Of a stretch of DNA of 5,970 bases, positions 1 through 5,970 are shown piece after piece. The translations under genes were made by a program, and so were the position numbers. The DNA comes from an uncultured Fibrobacter sp. Its GTDB lineage: Bacteria; Fibrobacterota; Fibrobacteria; Fibrobacterales; Fibrobacteraceae. Within the stretch, counting starts at the first letter, position 1. The number at the start of each line of letters is the position of its first letter. The DNA lies in contig CAMZFJ010000136.1 of assembly GCA_947306025.1 (NCBI GenBank), forward strand, positions 1 to 5,970. Direction: 5' to 3'. The notes below the pieces were generated by a model. The model did not search any database, was not told where the DNA came from, and worked only from the letters and a program-made list of their open reading frames with translations.

Positions 1-2232
1 ATCCTTCAAACGGTCTTTTTTGATAATCGGCTGAGAAGGATTCGCAACATCGACACCTCCATTATATTGCACCGGTTGCTCAGCAAATTTTTCTTCGGAA
101 ATCAAAGTTTGCCCAAGATCAGTTCCCGTCACATCCGTCGTAAACTGATAAGATATTTTTACACCGGTAACAATAATTTCATCACCACAATATTTTTTAT
201 TTCCTCCTAAAACAGCTGCGCAAGAACCATCACCAGATTGCGTATAGCAAAGTTCATAATGGCAGTCTCCAGAAGAATCCGTTCCAACTTCCCAATCAAT
301 ACCTGTTGATTGAACCATGAATATATTCGTCTTGATTCGAACATTACTCATTGCCGTACGGCGGTCGCAGAAGAAGATATCTATGTTGTAATTTTTTCCG
401 ACAACACCATCGGGCATAAAATAATCAAGATCCACATAACCCGGGGCTGCAAGGTGTGTCCCACCAAGGTCTACTGCAAGTTTGTTGTTAATGAATACCC
501 AAATATCGTCATCGCCACGGAAGTTGAACTTTAAGCCATGTTTAAAGCGGAAATAGGCGTGGGATTCAAAGCAGAAATGTTGATTTCGACCACCATTGCC
601 GCTAGATCCAACTTCGGACTTCCAACGCGGACTGCCGCTATTCGAGGTAGAATATTTTTCTGAACCTTCCACAAACAAGGGCCACCCTGTAGGAGCTTCA
701 TTGGGGCAAGACCAACCAAAGACACAAGCATTCTTCAAAGCAGTGGAGTTTCCTCTATAGAAAGTTTCAGTTTCATCACCAGCGGCAAATTGACCTTCGC
801 AGTTTCTTCCGCCAGTCCACCCCGGGCCATTGCAAAGAATATCGATTTTCGGCATCCCCGTTGCAGCATCTATTTCACGAAGTGCCGAGCCCCAAAATAC
901 AGGCCCTTCTGCCGTTCTTTTGGTACGCGCCGCAGGAAGTGGTTTTTGATTAGGATAAGCTTCAAAAATATATCTTTCATCTATATTTTCCACAGGATAA
1001 AAGCCACCCTGAACAGAACGGTTTAGCCGCGGACTTGTGTAGAAGTCAGAGTCAAATTCCCATTTGCCATCCATAGATTGCGCAAACGGCATATTGAAGC
1101 AACTCATTTCGTTCACCCCCGAAGTAGCGGTAAACATGGCTGCAAAAGCAGCATCTGCCTGAGAGCCAAAGCATTTTTTTCCCTTAGCGGTAAGTTTCAT
1201 CCTACCATTTTCATCAAGAGTCGATTCCACCATTCCGGTAGTCACACCAATACAAGGCATTGTATCAGAAGTGGAAGTTACAACAGGAAACATTGCACCC
1301 GAGTAATAGCAAGCGTTTGCACGAGGGCGGCCTGATCGATCTTCATTACACGAAAAAGCGCCATGCAAGCTAGCATCGGTATCATAAATAAGGGCAGCCA
1401 ATTCATATGAGCAAGTTCCAGTAATATCGGGACGGGAATCGAACCAGCCTTTATTCGTATTACTTGAAAGTTCCTCCAGTTTATCTTTGTCAGCCACGAA
1501 ATAGATTTCATTAGATTCTCCAAACAAGGAGAACATTTCACTCAATGAAATAGGCGTTGCGGAATTTGTTTCCCATGTTCCATTTTTTCCGATAGCTTCT
1601 TTATACGGAGATTCATCATCATCTTTATGGATAAGGACGCTAGTTGGAAGTTTTTCATCAATATAACGTCTATAATACCACCCACAATTTTCGCTGACGT
1701 ACAAATCACGGTCTTTGCCATCTTCGTTAATCAAAGCCGTTGAACTTTTCCAAGTCATATCATTAGGCAAGAACACATAAAAGTCTTTGACAACAGGCTT
1801 TGATGTTGTCATATAAAGCTGTCCCGTTTTTTTCACATCGGGATATTCCTGAATCCAAACCTCAATCGCATTTCCAAAAGACGCACAAGTAAAGCCTTCT
1901 GTTTTCGGCTTTGTCGGACTAACATTAACGCCTTTCGTGGTAACACATTTCTGGCAGTAAGTGTATTTATCCCTATTGAAATAGAAACTCGTATCAACAA
2001 CAGCTTTATTGGATATCGTAAATGAAATCCAACCATCGGCGTCAGCTTCAGGGAGAGGCAATGCCGTACTATCCATTATGACATAAGCTTGTACCCAATC
2101 ACTAGGAAGCCTAAAGTTTATTTTAGGAGAACAAGCCGTTCCGTCAGAACGGACCAAATCCGCCCATGCACTTTGCAAACCAGCAAGGAGAACGACTAGA
2201 GCAAAGACCAAACCAAAACAACGCGATTTCAT
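1..2232 (-). CDS. Secreted fibro-slime domain protein, C-terminus beyond the window
   Basis: The frame is open without a stop from ATG at 2232 to the left edge, giving 744 residues of a longer protein. Residues 1-24 form a signal peptide (MKSR, a hydrophobic core, then QSAWA), with probable signal peptidase I cleavage before DLV. Residues about 37-90 and 149-205 each show the pattern LPxD, then GW, then a hydrophobic strand with an acidic/Lys end, resembling starch-binding-type carbohydrate modules. Residues about 327-424 (CIGV..GMVESTL, GVNEMSCF, DGKWEFDSDF, GGFYPVE) look like the segment that usually precedes the fibro-slime domain. Residues about 551-640 are that domain: FNFRGDDDIWVFINNKLAVD, then DLGGTH, VDLD, and CDRRTAMSNVRIKT. 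Many cysteines suggest disulfides in an exported protein. The start is supported by the signal peptide and a strong ribosome binding site. It follows the PEGA/barrel gene by 10 bases, so co-transcription is likely. The family is poorly characterised; adhesion to or binding of plant polysaccharide is inference. Confidence 0.9.
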   Translation of the reverse strand, partial: MKSRCFGLVFALVVLLAGLQSAWADLVRSDGTACSPKINFRLPSDWVQAYVIMDSTALPLPEADADGWISFTISNKAVVDTSFYFNRDKYTYCQKCVTTKGVNVSPTKPKTEGFTCASFGNAIEVWIQEYPDVKKTGQLYMTTSKPVVKDFYVFLPNDMTWKSSTALINEDGKDRDLYVSENCGWYYRRYIDEKLPTSVLIHKDDDESPYKEAIGKNGTWETNSATPISLSEMFSLFGESNEIYFVADKDKLEELSSNTNKGWFDSRPDITGTCSYELAALIYDTDASLHGAFSCNEDRSGRPRANACYYSGAMFPVVTSTSDTMPCIGVTTGMVESTLDENGRMKLTAKGKKCFGSQADAAFAAMFTATSGVNEMSCFNMPFAQSMDGKWEFDSDFYTSPRLNRSVQGGFYPVENIDERYIFEAYPNQKPLPAARTKRTAEGPVFWGSALREIDAATGMPKIDILCNGPGWTGGRNCEGQFAAGDETETFYRGNSTALKNACVFGWSCPNEAPTGWPLFVEGSEKYSTSNSGSPRWKSEVGSSGNGGRNQHFCFESHAYFRFKHGLKFNFRGDDDIWVFINNKLAVDLGGTHLAAPGYVDLDYFMPDGVVGKNYNIDIFFCDRRTAMSNVRIKTNIFMVQSTGIDWEVGTDSSGDCHYELCYTQSGDGSCAAVLGGNKKYCGDEIIVTGVKISYQFTTDVTGTDLGQTLISEEKFAEQPVQYNGGVDVANPSQPIIKKDRLKD

Positions 2233-2242
2233 CCCACCTCCC
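2233..2242 (-). promoter_or_regulatory. Strong Shine-Dalgarno of the fibro-slime gene
   Basis: On the minus strand the whole gap between the TAA of the upstream gene and the ATG at 2232 reads GGGAGGTGGG. It contains GGAGG, close to the anti-Shine-Dalgarno complement, with a rather short spacing of about 4 bases to ATG. The site directly abuts the preceding stop codon, as expected for translational coupling within an operon. It fixes the start of the fibro-slime gene. Confidence 0.75.
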
Positions 2243-4197
2243 TTACAAGAACCAATAAGTTACATTCAACTGTCCTTGCCATGTCTTGGGGGAATCCTCG
2301 CCATCACTGATGCGCGTGAGGCCGAGTACAAATCGTAAATTAAAATCGAGGATAGACTTGCCTATGTTTCGCTTGACGCCAAAACCTGTTGCAAGATCAA
2401 ATTCGACCGCGCTAAAATCACCGTTCTGTTCGTAAGTCTGTGCTCCGTAAATATCAGCGACATCGACTTTGCTTTTGGCAAAGACATTAAACGAAAGCAT
2501 GGGACCCGCTTCGAAGTAAAGCTCTTTGGGAATCGAGACGCGAGCGAGTACAGGAATGTCGATATTCAACTGTTTTACGTTATATTCAATTTTCAAATCG
2601 GATTTTTGCTTTATACTCTCTTTGGTGAGAAATACAGATAAATTCGTTTTACCGGAGCCTTGCCTTAAGGCAAGCGTGAAATCGCCATGCACGCTAAAAT
2701 ACGGCGATACAATGAACAAGCCGCTCATACCAGCCTTGAACCCGATACCCCAGAAATTATTCAGGAGGTCATCGGAGCCATTCACGGACACATTGAATTC
2801 GGAGCGATGCTTTATATTTTTCAATCCGAAATTCGTGCTATGGAAATCATTGTAGAAGAGACCTGCGGTAACGCCGCCCCAGAAGCGCTTAGCACTGGAT
2901 GCAACTTCGGCGGTCGCAGTATCCTTAACGGTGTCCGCTGGAACTTTTACGCTGTCCTGTTCCGCATAAACGGAATCAACTTTTGCGCGCGGTTCTTCCA
3001 CCTGCGGTGCGATGACAGGTTGGTTGTTTACATCGAAGGTCGTCTTTGTAACTTCGTGCCATTTTACGCTGACCGGGACTTCCCTGCGAACGCTATCGTA
3101 CTCGACTTCAATCTTGGAACACAGCGGGACCACACCAGAGAACGGAGTCGTTCCTACAACGCTATCGTTTACGATTACAGGCAATGCCAGCGGTTCACCA
3201 TCTTTCACCGCGTCTAGTTCGAGAGCGCCAATACCGCGTTTCAGAGAATCTGTAATGGTCTTGGTTTCGCCCTTTTGCAAAGCGATGTTGAGTTCGATGG
3301 GGTCATAGCAAATGTGCGATATGCGAACGGCGTAAATCCCCGGCACAAGTTCGTTCTTGCCCGGATTCGCTCTCTTTTCGTTAATCGTTACAGCTACGGG
3401 AGATTTATTCTGGAACTCTTCCGAAATCTGAGGAACCACGTCGATAACGCCGATGTTTGGCGTAAGGTTCAACTTTATGATTTGTCCATTTTCACGGATG
3501 TTGACCAACGTGTCTAAATCGAGGAATCTTTCTTTTGAAACCAGGAGTCTATGTTCGCCGACTTCGAGCTGGATTTTGCACGGTGTACTAGTGCATTGCG
3601 GGTAGGCCTTGCCGTCAAATGTCGGAATGGCGCCAACAGGTTCTGTTTGGACTTCGACAATGAATTTTTTTGAACCTTGGAAAGAGAAGGTGGCGTTATT
3701 GCTAACATACCCGACGCCGTTCAAAGCGTTATCGCGGGCTTTCCTGAAAAACGTGGGAGCGTTTTCCTTGATGATTTTTTCGATATCATCGACCGTTTCG
3801 CCTTTACCTGCAAAACTGGCAATAAGCTTGCTGCTTGCGGTTTCGTAAAGTTCGGCGCTAATCGCCAAAGATTTTCCGAATTGCGAAATGCGGGCCTGGG
3901 CCACGTAATCGGCAGCAATGTTTTTACCGGTTTCGGCAAGGCAACTGCCTTCGCATTCTTCGATGGTCTTCCCTGGCGGCAACATGACGTTGATGTTTTC
4001 GCGCGTCATGATAGTCCAGTTCTGTTCTGCTGGGAGAATGTAAACGGCCTGCCCTCTCAGGATGTCCGTCAAATAAAGTTTTTCTTGCCTTGTAAGCAAG
4101 TCATTTGGGAAAGTGTTTCTAGCACAGCCATGTATTTGGCAAAAACAAAACATGGGACGAGCAAAAGGAAAGCTAAAGCGATTGCACAATTTTTCAC
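2243..4197 (-). CDS. PEGA-repeat protein with C-terminal outer-membrane beta-barrel, frameshifted near its N-terminus
   Basis: Two frames must be joined. GTG at 4197 starts a classic signal peptide (VKNCAIALAFLLL..CFVFA), then KYMAVLETLS; this frame stops at 4069-4071 after 42 codons. The body continues in another frame with PNDLLTRQEKLYLTD and stays open to TAA at 2243. Adding one C to the CCC run at 4107-4109 restores LETLSPNDLLTRQE and a 651-residue protein. Rough residues of the restored protein: 21-160, a domain with MTRENINVMLPPGK and CEGSC, resembling N-terminal domains of PEGA proteins; 176-247, a PEGA repeat (EPVGAIPTFDG..TPCKIQLEVGEHRLLV); 250-395, two weaker PEGA-like repeats; 396-437, a Pro/Asp/Val-rich linker; 438-651, alternating hydrophobic strands ending in aromatic YWFL, an outer-membrane barrel of the OMP_b-brl type. 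The barrel probably sits in the outer membrane with the PEGA part in the periplasm. A frame-consistent ATG at 4273 gives an N-terminus lacking the signal peptide and conserved ETLS segment, so I reject it. Exact function unknown. Confidence 0.82.
4107..4109 (-). other. Probable one-base deletion (frameshift) in the PEGA/barrel gene
   Basis: On the coding strand the local sequence is CTTTCCCAAATGAC. Upstream the frame reads AVLETLS; downstream the frame one base out reads PNDLLTRQEKL. A fourth C would make LSPND continuous. The site could be a true mutation that inactivates the gene, an assembly error, or a recoding site. The exact missing base cannot be fixed from one sequence; the T3C3A3 run is the simplest location. 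Confidence 0.75.
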
Positions 4198-4241
4198 CGA
4201 ATCCAACCTGGTTTTTAAATTCTTTCGCAAAAACTAAAAAA

Positions 4242-4247
4242 ATATTA
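4242..4247 (-). promoter_or_regulatory. Possible -10 element for the PEGA/barrel and fibro-slime operon
   Basis: The roughly 90 bases between the rplY terminator and the GTG at 4197 are very AT-rich. The minus strand carries TAATAT here, 44 bases before the start codon, with only a weak T-rich match (CTTTTT) about 17 bases further upstream. No clean Bacteroidetes-type TAnnTTTG pair was found in this gap. A promoter is expected because a terminator precedes it, but its exact position is weakly supported. Confidence 0.25.
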
Positions 4248-4289
4248 CAAATCGGGAAAGGGATAAAAAGCATTTAAAGAGAATCAAAA

Positions 4290-4323
4290 TAAAAAAAGAC
4301 CCGCCCCAATTGGGACAGGTCTC
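4290..4323 (-). terminator. Rho-independent terminator of rplY
   Basis: On the minus strand an imperfect hairpin (outer stem AGACC/GGTCT, inner stem CCC/GGG around a CAATT loop, with a bulge) is followed directly by seven T residues and then ATTTT. It begins about 30 bases after the rplY stop. It separates the housekeeping cluster from the surface-protein operon downstream. Confidence 0.85.
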
Positions 4324-4351
4324 AAATTCGCCTTTCAGCTTGGAGCCAAAA

Positions 4352-4975
4352 TTAGTTGGCGGCAGCCGGAGCAGCGGCGGCGGCAGCATCAGCAGCCGGA
4401 GTTGCAGCGTCCTTCTTCTTAGACTTAGAAGAAATCGAGAAGATAACCGTGCGCGGAACAGAAGCGAGCTGAACGTTTTCCGGGAGCTTGAAGTCCTTAG
4501 CGTAGAAGGTCACGTTCGTTTCGAAGTTGGAGATATCCAATTCGAGAACAGACGGGATGCTTGCCGGCTTAGCAGCGAGCATGAGGTAACGAGCTTCCTG
4601 AGAGAAGATACCACCCTGAGTCTTAACACCAACCGGGAGACCGGAGAGCTTGACCGGGATACGAACCTTCACGAATTCGTCATCAGCGATCTTGATGAAG
4701 TCAACGTGAGTGATCTTCTGGGTGATGGCGTCCTTCTGGACACTGTAGACGATAGCCGGATTGCCAGCCTTGCCGTCGATTTCGAGGTCAAGAAGCGTGT
4801 AACGCTTGCCCGGAGCAAGAACCTTGCGGAGGTCGATTTCGCTTACAGCAATGTTCTTAGCTTCGATACCCTTACCATAATAGACGGCCGGAATCTGACC
4901 AGCCTTACGCAAACGGGCGTTTTCGCGGTTTGCACCTAGCACTCTCGAGGTAACTTTGAGCGTTGTGAGTTCCAT
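4352..4975 (-). CDS. rplY: 50S ribosomal protein L25 (TL5/CTC type)
   Basis: This 207-residue protein binds 5S rRNA in the large ribosomal subunit. The N-terminal L25 domain (about residues 1-90) has the expected motifs: RENARLRKAGQIPAVYYGKG, then VYSVQKDAITQKITHVDF. Residues about 95-180 form the second, CTC-type beta domain (KVRIPVKLSGLPVGVK..GG, then LELDISN). A C-terminal tail (about 182-207) is a Lys run followed by a low-complexity Ala/Pro/Asp stretch. Length fits the long CTC form rather than the short (about 95-residue) E. coli form. ATG at 4975 is supported by GGAG eight bases upstream. It lies 31 bases downstream of tRNA-Gln on the same strand and is probably read from the tRNA promoter. 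A hairpin terminator follows. Confidence 0.97.
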   Translation of the reverse strand: MELTTLKVTSRVLGANRENARLRKAGQIPAVYYGKGIEAKNIAVSEIDLRKVLAPGKRYTLLDLEIDGKAGNPAIVYSVQKDAITQKITHVDFIKIADDEFVKVRIPVKLSGLPVGVKTQGGIFSQEARYLMLAAKPASIPSVLELDISNFETNVTFYAKDFKLPENVQLASVPRTVIFSISSKSKKKDAATPAADAAAAAAPAAAN

Positions 4976-4983
4976 TGTATTAT

Positions 4984-4988
4984 CTCCA
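4984..4988 (-). promoter_or_regulatory. Shine-Dalgarno of rplY
   Basis: The minus strand carries TGGAG with 8 bases to the ATG at 4975. This spacing is normal and supports the chosen start of L25. Confidence 0.7.
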
Positions 4989-5006
4989 TTAGATAAAAAA
5001 AATTCA

Positions 5007-5078
5007 TTGGGGTAGCTGGACTCGAACCAACGAATAACGGAATCAAAATCCGTTGTCTTACCACTTGACGATACCCCA
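5007..5078 (-). tRNA. tRNA-Gln (anticodon UUG)
   Basis: The minus strand folds into a full cloverleaf. The acceptor is TGGGGTA/TACCCCA with the U1-A72 pair characteristic of tRNA-Gln. The D-arm has GTC/GAC around AAGTGGTAA. The anticodon stem ACGGA/TCCGT encloses loop TTTTGAT, giving anticodon TTG (reads CAA). The T-arm is GTTGG-TTCGAGT-CCAGC. The 3' CCA is not encoded: the bases after the acceptor are A (discriminator), then TGA, so CCA must be added by tRNA nucleotidyltransferase. The gene sits between ispE and rplY, a position seen for tRNA-Gln in many bacteria. Confidence 0.96.
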
Positions 5079-5087
5079 ATGGTGCGA

Positions 5088-5118
5088 CAAAGATAGTAAA
5101 AGATTGCCGAAAATCAAA
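5088..5118 (-). promoter_or_regulatory. Bacteroidetes-type promoter for tRNA-Gln and rplY
   Basis: On the minus strand TTTG (5118-5115) is followed after exactly 19 bases by TATCTTTG (5095-5088). This fits the Bacteroidetes primary sigma factor consensus TTTG-N19-21-TAnnTTTG. It would start transcription within a few bases of the tRNA 5' end at 5078. An overlapping TACTAT (5098-5093) could instead serve as a classical -10, but its -35 candidates are poor or badly spaced. Confidence 0.6.
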
Positions 5119-5129
5119 GACAAATGCAC

Positions 5130-5153
5130 AAAAATTGCAAAAAAAATTGCAAA
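5130..5153 (-). promoter_or_regulatory. AT-rich 12-base tandem repeat, possible UP element
   Basis: Two copies of a unit containing AAAAATTGCAAA (plus strand) lie with a 12-base period, giving A- and T-tracts about one helical turn apart. They lie 12 bases upstream of the TTTG (-33) box, where an UP element that binds the RNA polymerase alpha subunit would sit for a strong stable-RNA promoter. The function is inferred from position and composition only. Confidence 0.35.
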
Positions 5154-5195
5154 TTGGCGATTTTTTTTGAACTTAGTTGGTTGAGCTTAGAACTT

Positions 5196-5312
5196 AGTTA
5201 CTAGTTAATAGTCAATAGTTACTAGAAAATTCTTGCTTGAAAAGTCTAGTAACTCCAAACTTGGAACTGTTGCAAAGCAACCTCAGTAACTAGTAACTTC
5301 GAACTATTAACT
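5196..5312. repeat. Cluster of short inverted repeats between ispE and tRNA-Gln
   Basis: The 9-mer AGTTACTAG occurs at 5196-5204 and 5217-5225, and its exact reverse complement CTAGTAACT at 5246-5254 and 5290-5298. A second pair is AGTTAATAG at 5203-5211 and CTATTAACT at 5304-5312. The arms are arranged so that a long imperfect hairpin could form. A perfect mini-hairpin GTTGC-AAA-GCAAC lies inside at 5269-5281. The stretch has no open reading frame of note. It may be an intergenic repeat family of this genome; copies elsewhere cannot be seen here. Confidence 0.65.
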
Positions 5313-5325
5313 GCGGCTCCGCCGC
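5313..5325 (-). repeat. GC-rich mini-hairpin directly after the ispE stop
   Basis: GCGGC-TCC-GCCGC is a perfect 5-bp stem with a 3-base loop, touching the TAG stop of ispE. It is a GC island inside AT-rich DNA. No T-run follows on the minus strand (the next bases are AGTTAATAG), so it is not a canonical rho-independent terminator. It may still stabilise the mRNA 3' end or slow the polymerase. Confidence 0.45.
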
Positions 5326-5970
5326 CTACCTATGCCAGAATTTCGTGACGGCCTGGTAGCGCGAAATCGGTTTTAATGCAGCGGCAGCCTTTTCAGCAAG
5401 CTCTCGGGTCTCAAAAATTCCGAAAACGGAGGCTCCAGACCCGGACATCAGGGCGACCTTAGCCCCCAGTTCAACAAACTTTTGCTTCATTTCGGCGACA
5501 AGCGGGTGCGTCGGGAACACGGAAACTTCGAACGCGTTGAAATAGGAAGCCGGTGAATGCGCGGCCCAAACGACCTTGTACTGTTCCCAGCGGTCCGGGC
5601 CAGATTTCGGAACGCCCGCATAAGCATCCTTGGTCGGGACCGCGTCGAGCGGAGTTGCAATGAGAAGTGCGGCACCTTCGGGCAAATCAAGCGATTCTAC
5701 AAACGTCAGGCGCTCGCCGATGCCTTCGGCAAAGGCGGTTCCGCCTCGAACGAGGAACGGAACATCGGCGCCAAGCCGAGCGCCGATAGATTCCAGCGTT
5801 TCGAACGGGAGATTCAAATTCCACAATTTATTGAGCAAACGGAGTGTCGCGGCAGCGTCGGCACTGCCACCACCAAGGCCAGCACCCAGCGGCATAACCT
5901 TCGTCAAATGAATATCGGCACCGAGATTGCACTTTGCAAATTCCTTGAGTGCCTTCGCCGCCTTGAACAC
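5326..5970 (-). CDS. ispE: 4-diphosphocytidyl-2-C-methyl-D-erythritol kinase, N-terminus beyond the window
   Basis: IspE phosphorylates the 2-hydroxyl of CDP-methylerythritol using ATP, the fourth step of the MEP pathway to isoprenoid precursors, in the cytoplasm. The visible 215 codons hold the GHMP-kinase ATP loop [15 protein letters not shown] (about residues 27-41 of the visible part), the [21 protein letters not shown] segment containing the catalytic Asp, and the C-terminal GHMP motif [12 protein letters not shown]. Compared with E. coli IspE (about 283 residues), some 70-85 N-terminal residues including the substrate-binding start (PAKxNLFL type) lie past the right edge. The codon at 5970 is GTG read as internal Val, not a start. 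The stop is TAG at 5326-5328. No sign of damage. Confidence 0.96.
   Translation of the reverse strand: MFKAAKALKEFAKCNLGADIHLTKVMPLGAGLGGGSADAAATLRLLNKLWNLNLPFETLESIGARLGADVPFLVRGGTAFAEGIGERLTFVESLDLPEGAALLIATPLDAVPTKDAYAGVPKSGPDRWEQYKVVWAAHSPASYFNAFEVSVFPTHPLVAEMKQKFVELGAKVALMSGSGASVFGIFETRELAEKAAAALKPISRYQAVTKFWHR

Noticed and set aside
310..1541. Several short open frames on both strands within the fibro-slime gene
   Set aside because: They overlap a continuous 744-codon frame with signal peptide and recognisable domain; they are shadows.
2687..3217. Plus-strand open frame of 176 codons inside the PEGA/barrel gene
   Set aside because: Antisense shadow of a well-supported coding region; composition is not protein-like and no motif is present.
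4104..4112. Programmed -1 frameshift at TTTCCCAAA
   Set aside because: In the incoming frame the codons are CTT TCC CAA, which do not form an X XXY YYZ slippery heptamer, and no obvious downstream stem was found; a lost base is simpler.
3677..4237. Plus-strand open frame of 186 codons over the 5' half of the PEGA/barrel gene
   Set aside because: Antisense to the conserved N-terminal and first PEGA region; no start signal or domain of its own.
4198..4273. N-terminal extension of the PEGA/barrel protein starting at ATG 4273, with a hydrophobic beginning
   Set aside because: The extension is AT-rich promoter/leader DNA, has no proper signal peptide cleavage site, and would read the true signal-peptide coding stretch in the wrong frame.
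4310..4939. Plus-strand open frame of 209 codons opposite rplY
   Set aside because: It is an antisense shadow of a certain L25 gene, Ser/Arg/Asn-rich, without a recognisable domain or ribosome binding site.
5269..5281. GTTGC-AAA-GCAAC hairpin as a terminator of ispE
   Set aside because: Stem is only 5 bp, with no T-run after it on either strand; kept only as part of the repeat cluster.
5196..5312. CRISPR array or insertion-sequence ends
   Set aside because: Repeats are 9 bases, in mixed orientation and unevenly spaced, with no spacers, no transposase and no target-site duplication.
5630..5911. Plus-strand open frame of 93 codons opposite ispE
   Set aside because: Antisense shadow across the conserved GHMP kinase motifs of ispE.

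Overview
The window looks like chromosomal DNA of a Fibrobacter-type bacterium (FCB group). The main reason is a secreted protein with a clear fibro-slime domain, a family expanded in Fibrobacter. It is paired with a PEGA/outer-membrane-barrel protein of a style I associate with the same genus. Genus assignment is from remembered family resemblance, not from a search. All recognised genes lie on the minus strand, so the window is read from right to left.

Right part (5970 to about 4290) is housekeeping. It holds the 3' two thirds of ispE (isoprenoid precursor synthesis), then a 247-base AT-rich intergenic stretch, a tRNA-Gln(UUG), and rplY (ribosomal protein L25, TL5/CTC type), which ends in a clear rho-independent terminator. 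The intergenic stretch has two parts. Next to ispE is a cluster of short inverted repeats and mini-hairpins. Next to the tRNA is a promoter matching the Bacteroidetes pattern TTTG-N19-TAnnTTTG. The order ispE, tRNA-Gln, rplY is the remnant of a cluster that in many bacteria also carries prs and pth, which are absent here.

Left part (4197 to 1) is a probable two-gene surface operon. The first gene encodes a signal peptide, an N-terminal periplasmic-type domain, PEGA-like repeats and a C-terminal outer-membrane beta-barrel. Its signal peptide lies in a different reading frame from the rest: one base appears to be missing in the CCC run (plus-strand GGG, 4107-4109), so as written the gene is broken near its start. 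Ten bases after its stop, with a strong ribosome binding site, begins a large secreted cysteine-rich protein with two N-terminal carbohydrate-binding-like segments and a fibro-slime domain; it is open for 744 codons and runs off the left edge. The likely theme is a secreted adhesin or substrate-binding protein together with an outer-membrane partner.

No CRISPR array, insertion sequence, phage gene or defence system is visible. The points most worth a second look are the frameshift, the Bacteroidetes-type promoter, the barrel/fibro-slime gene pair and the inverted-repeat cluster.
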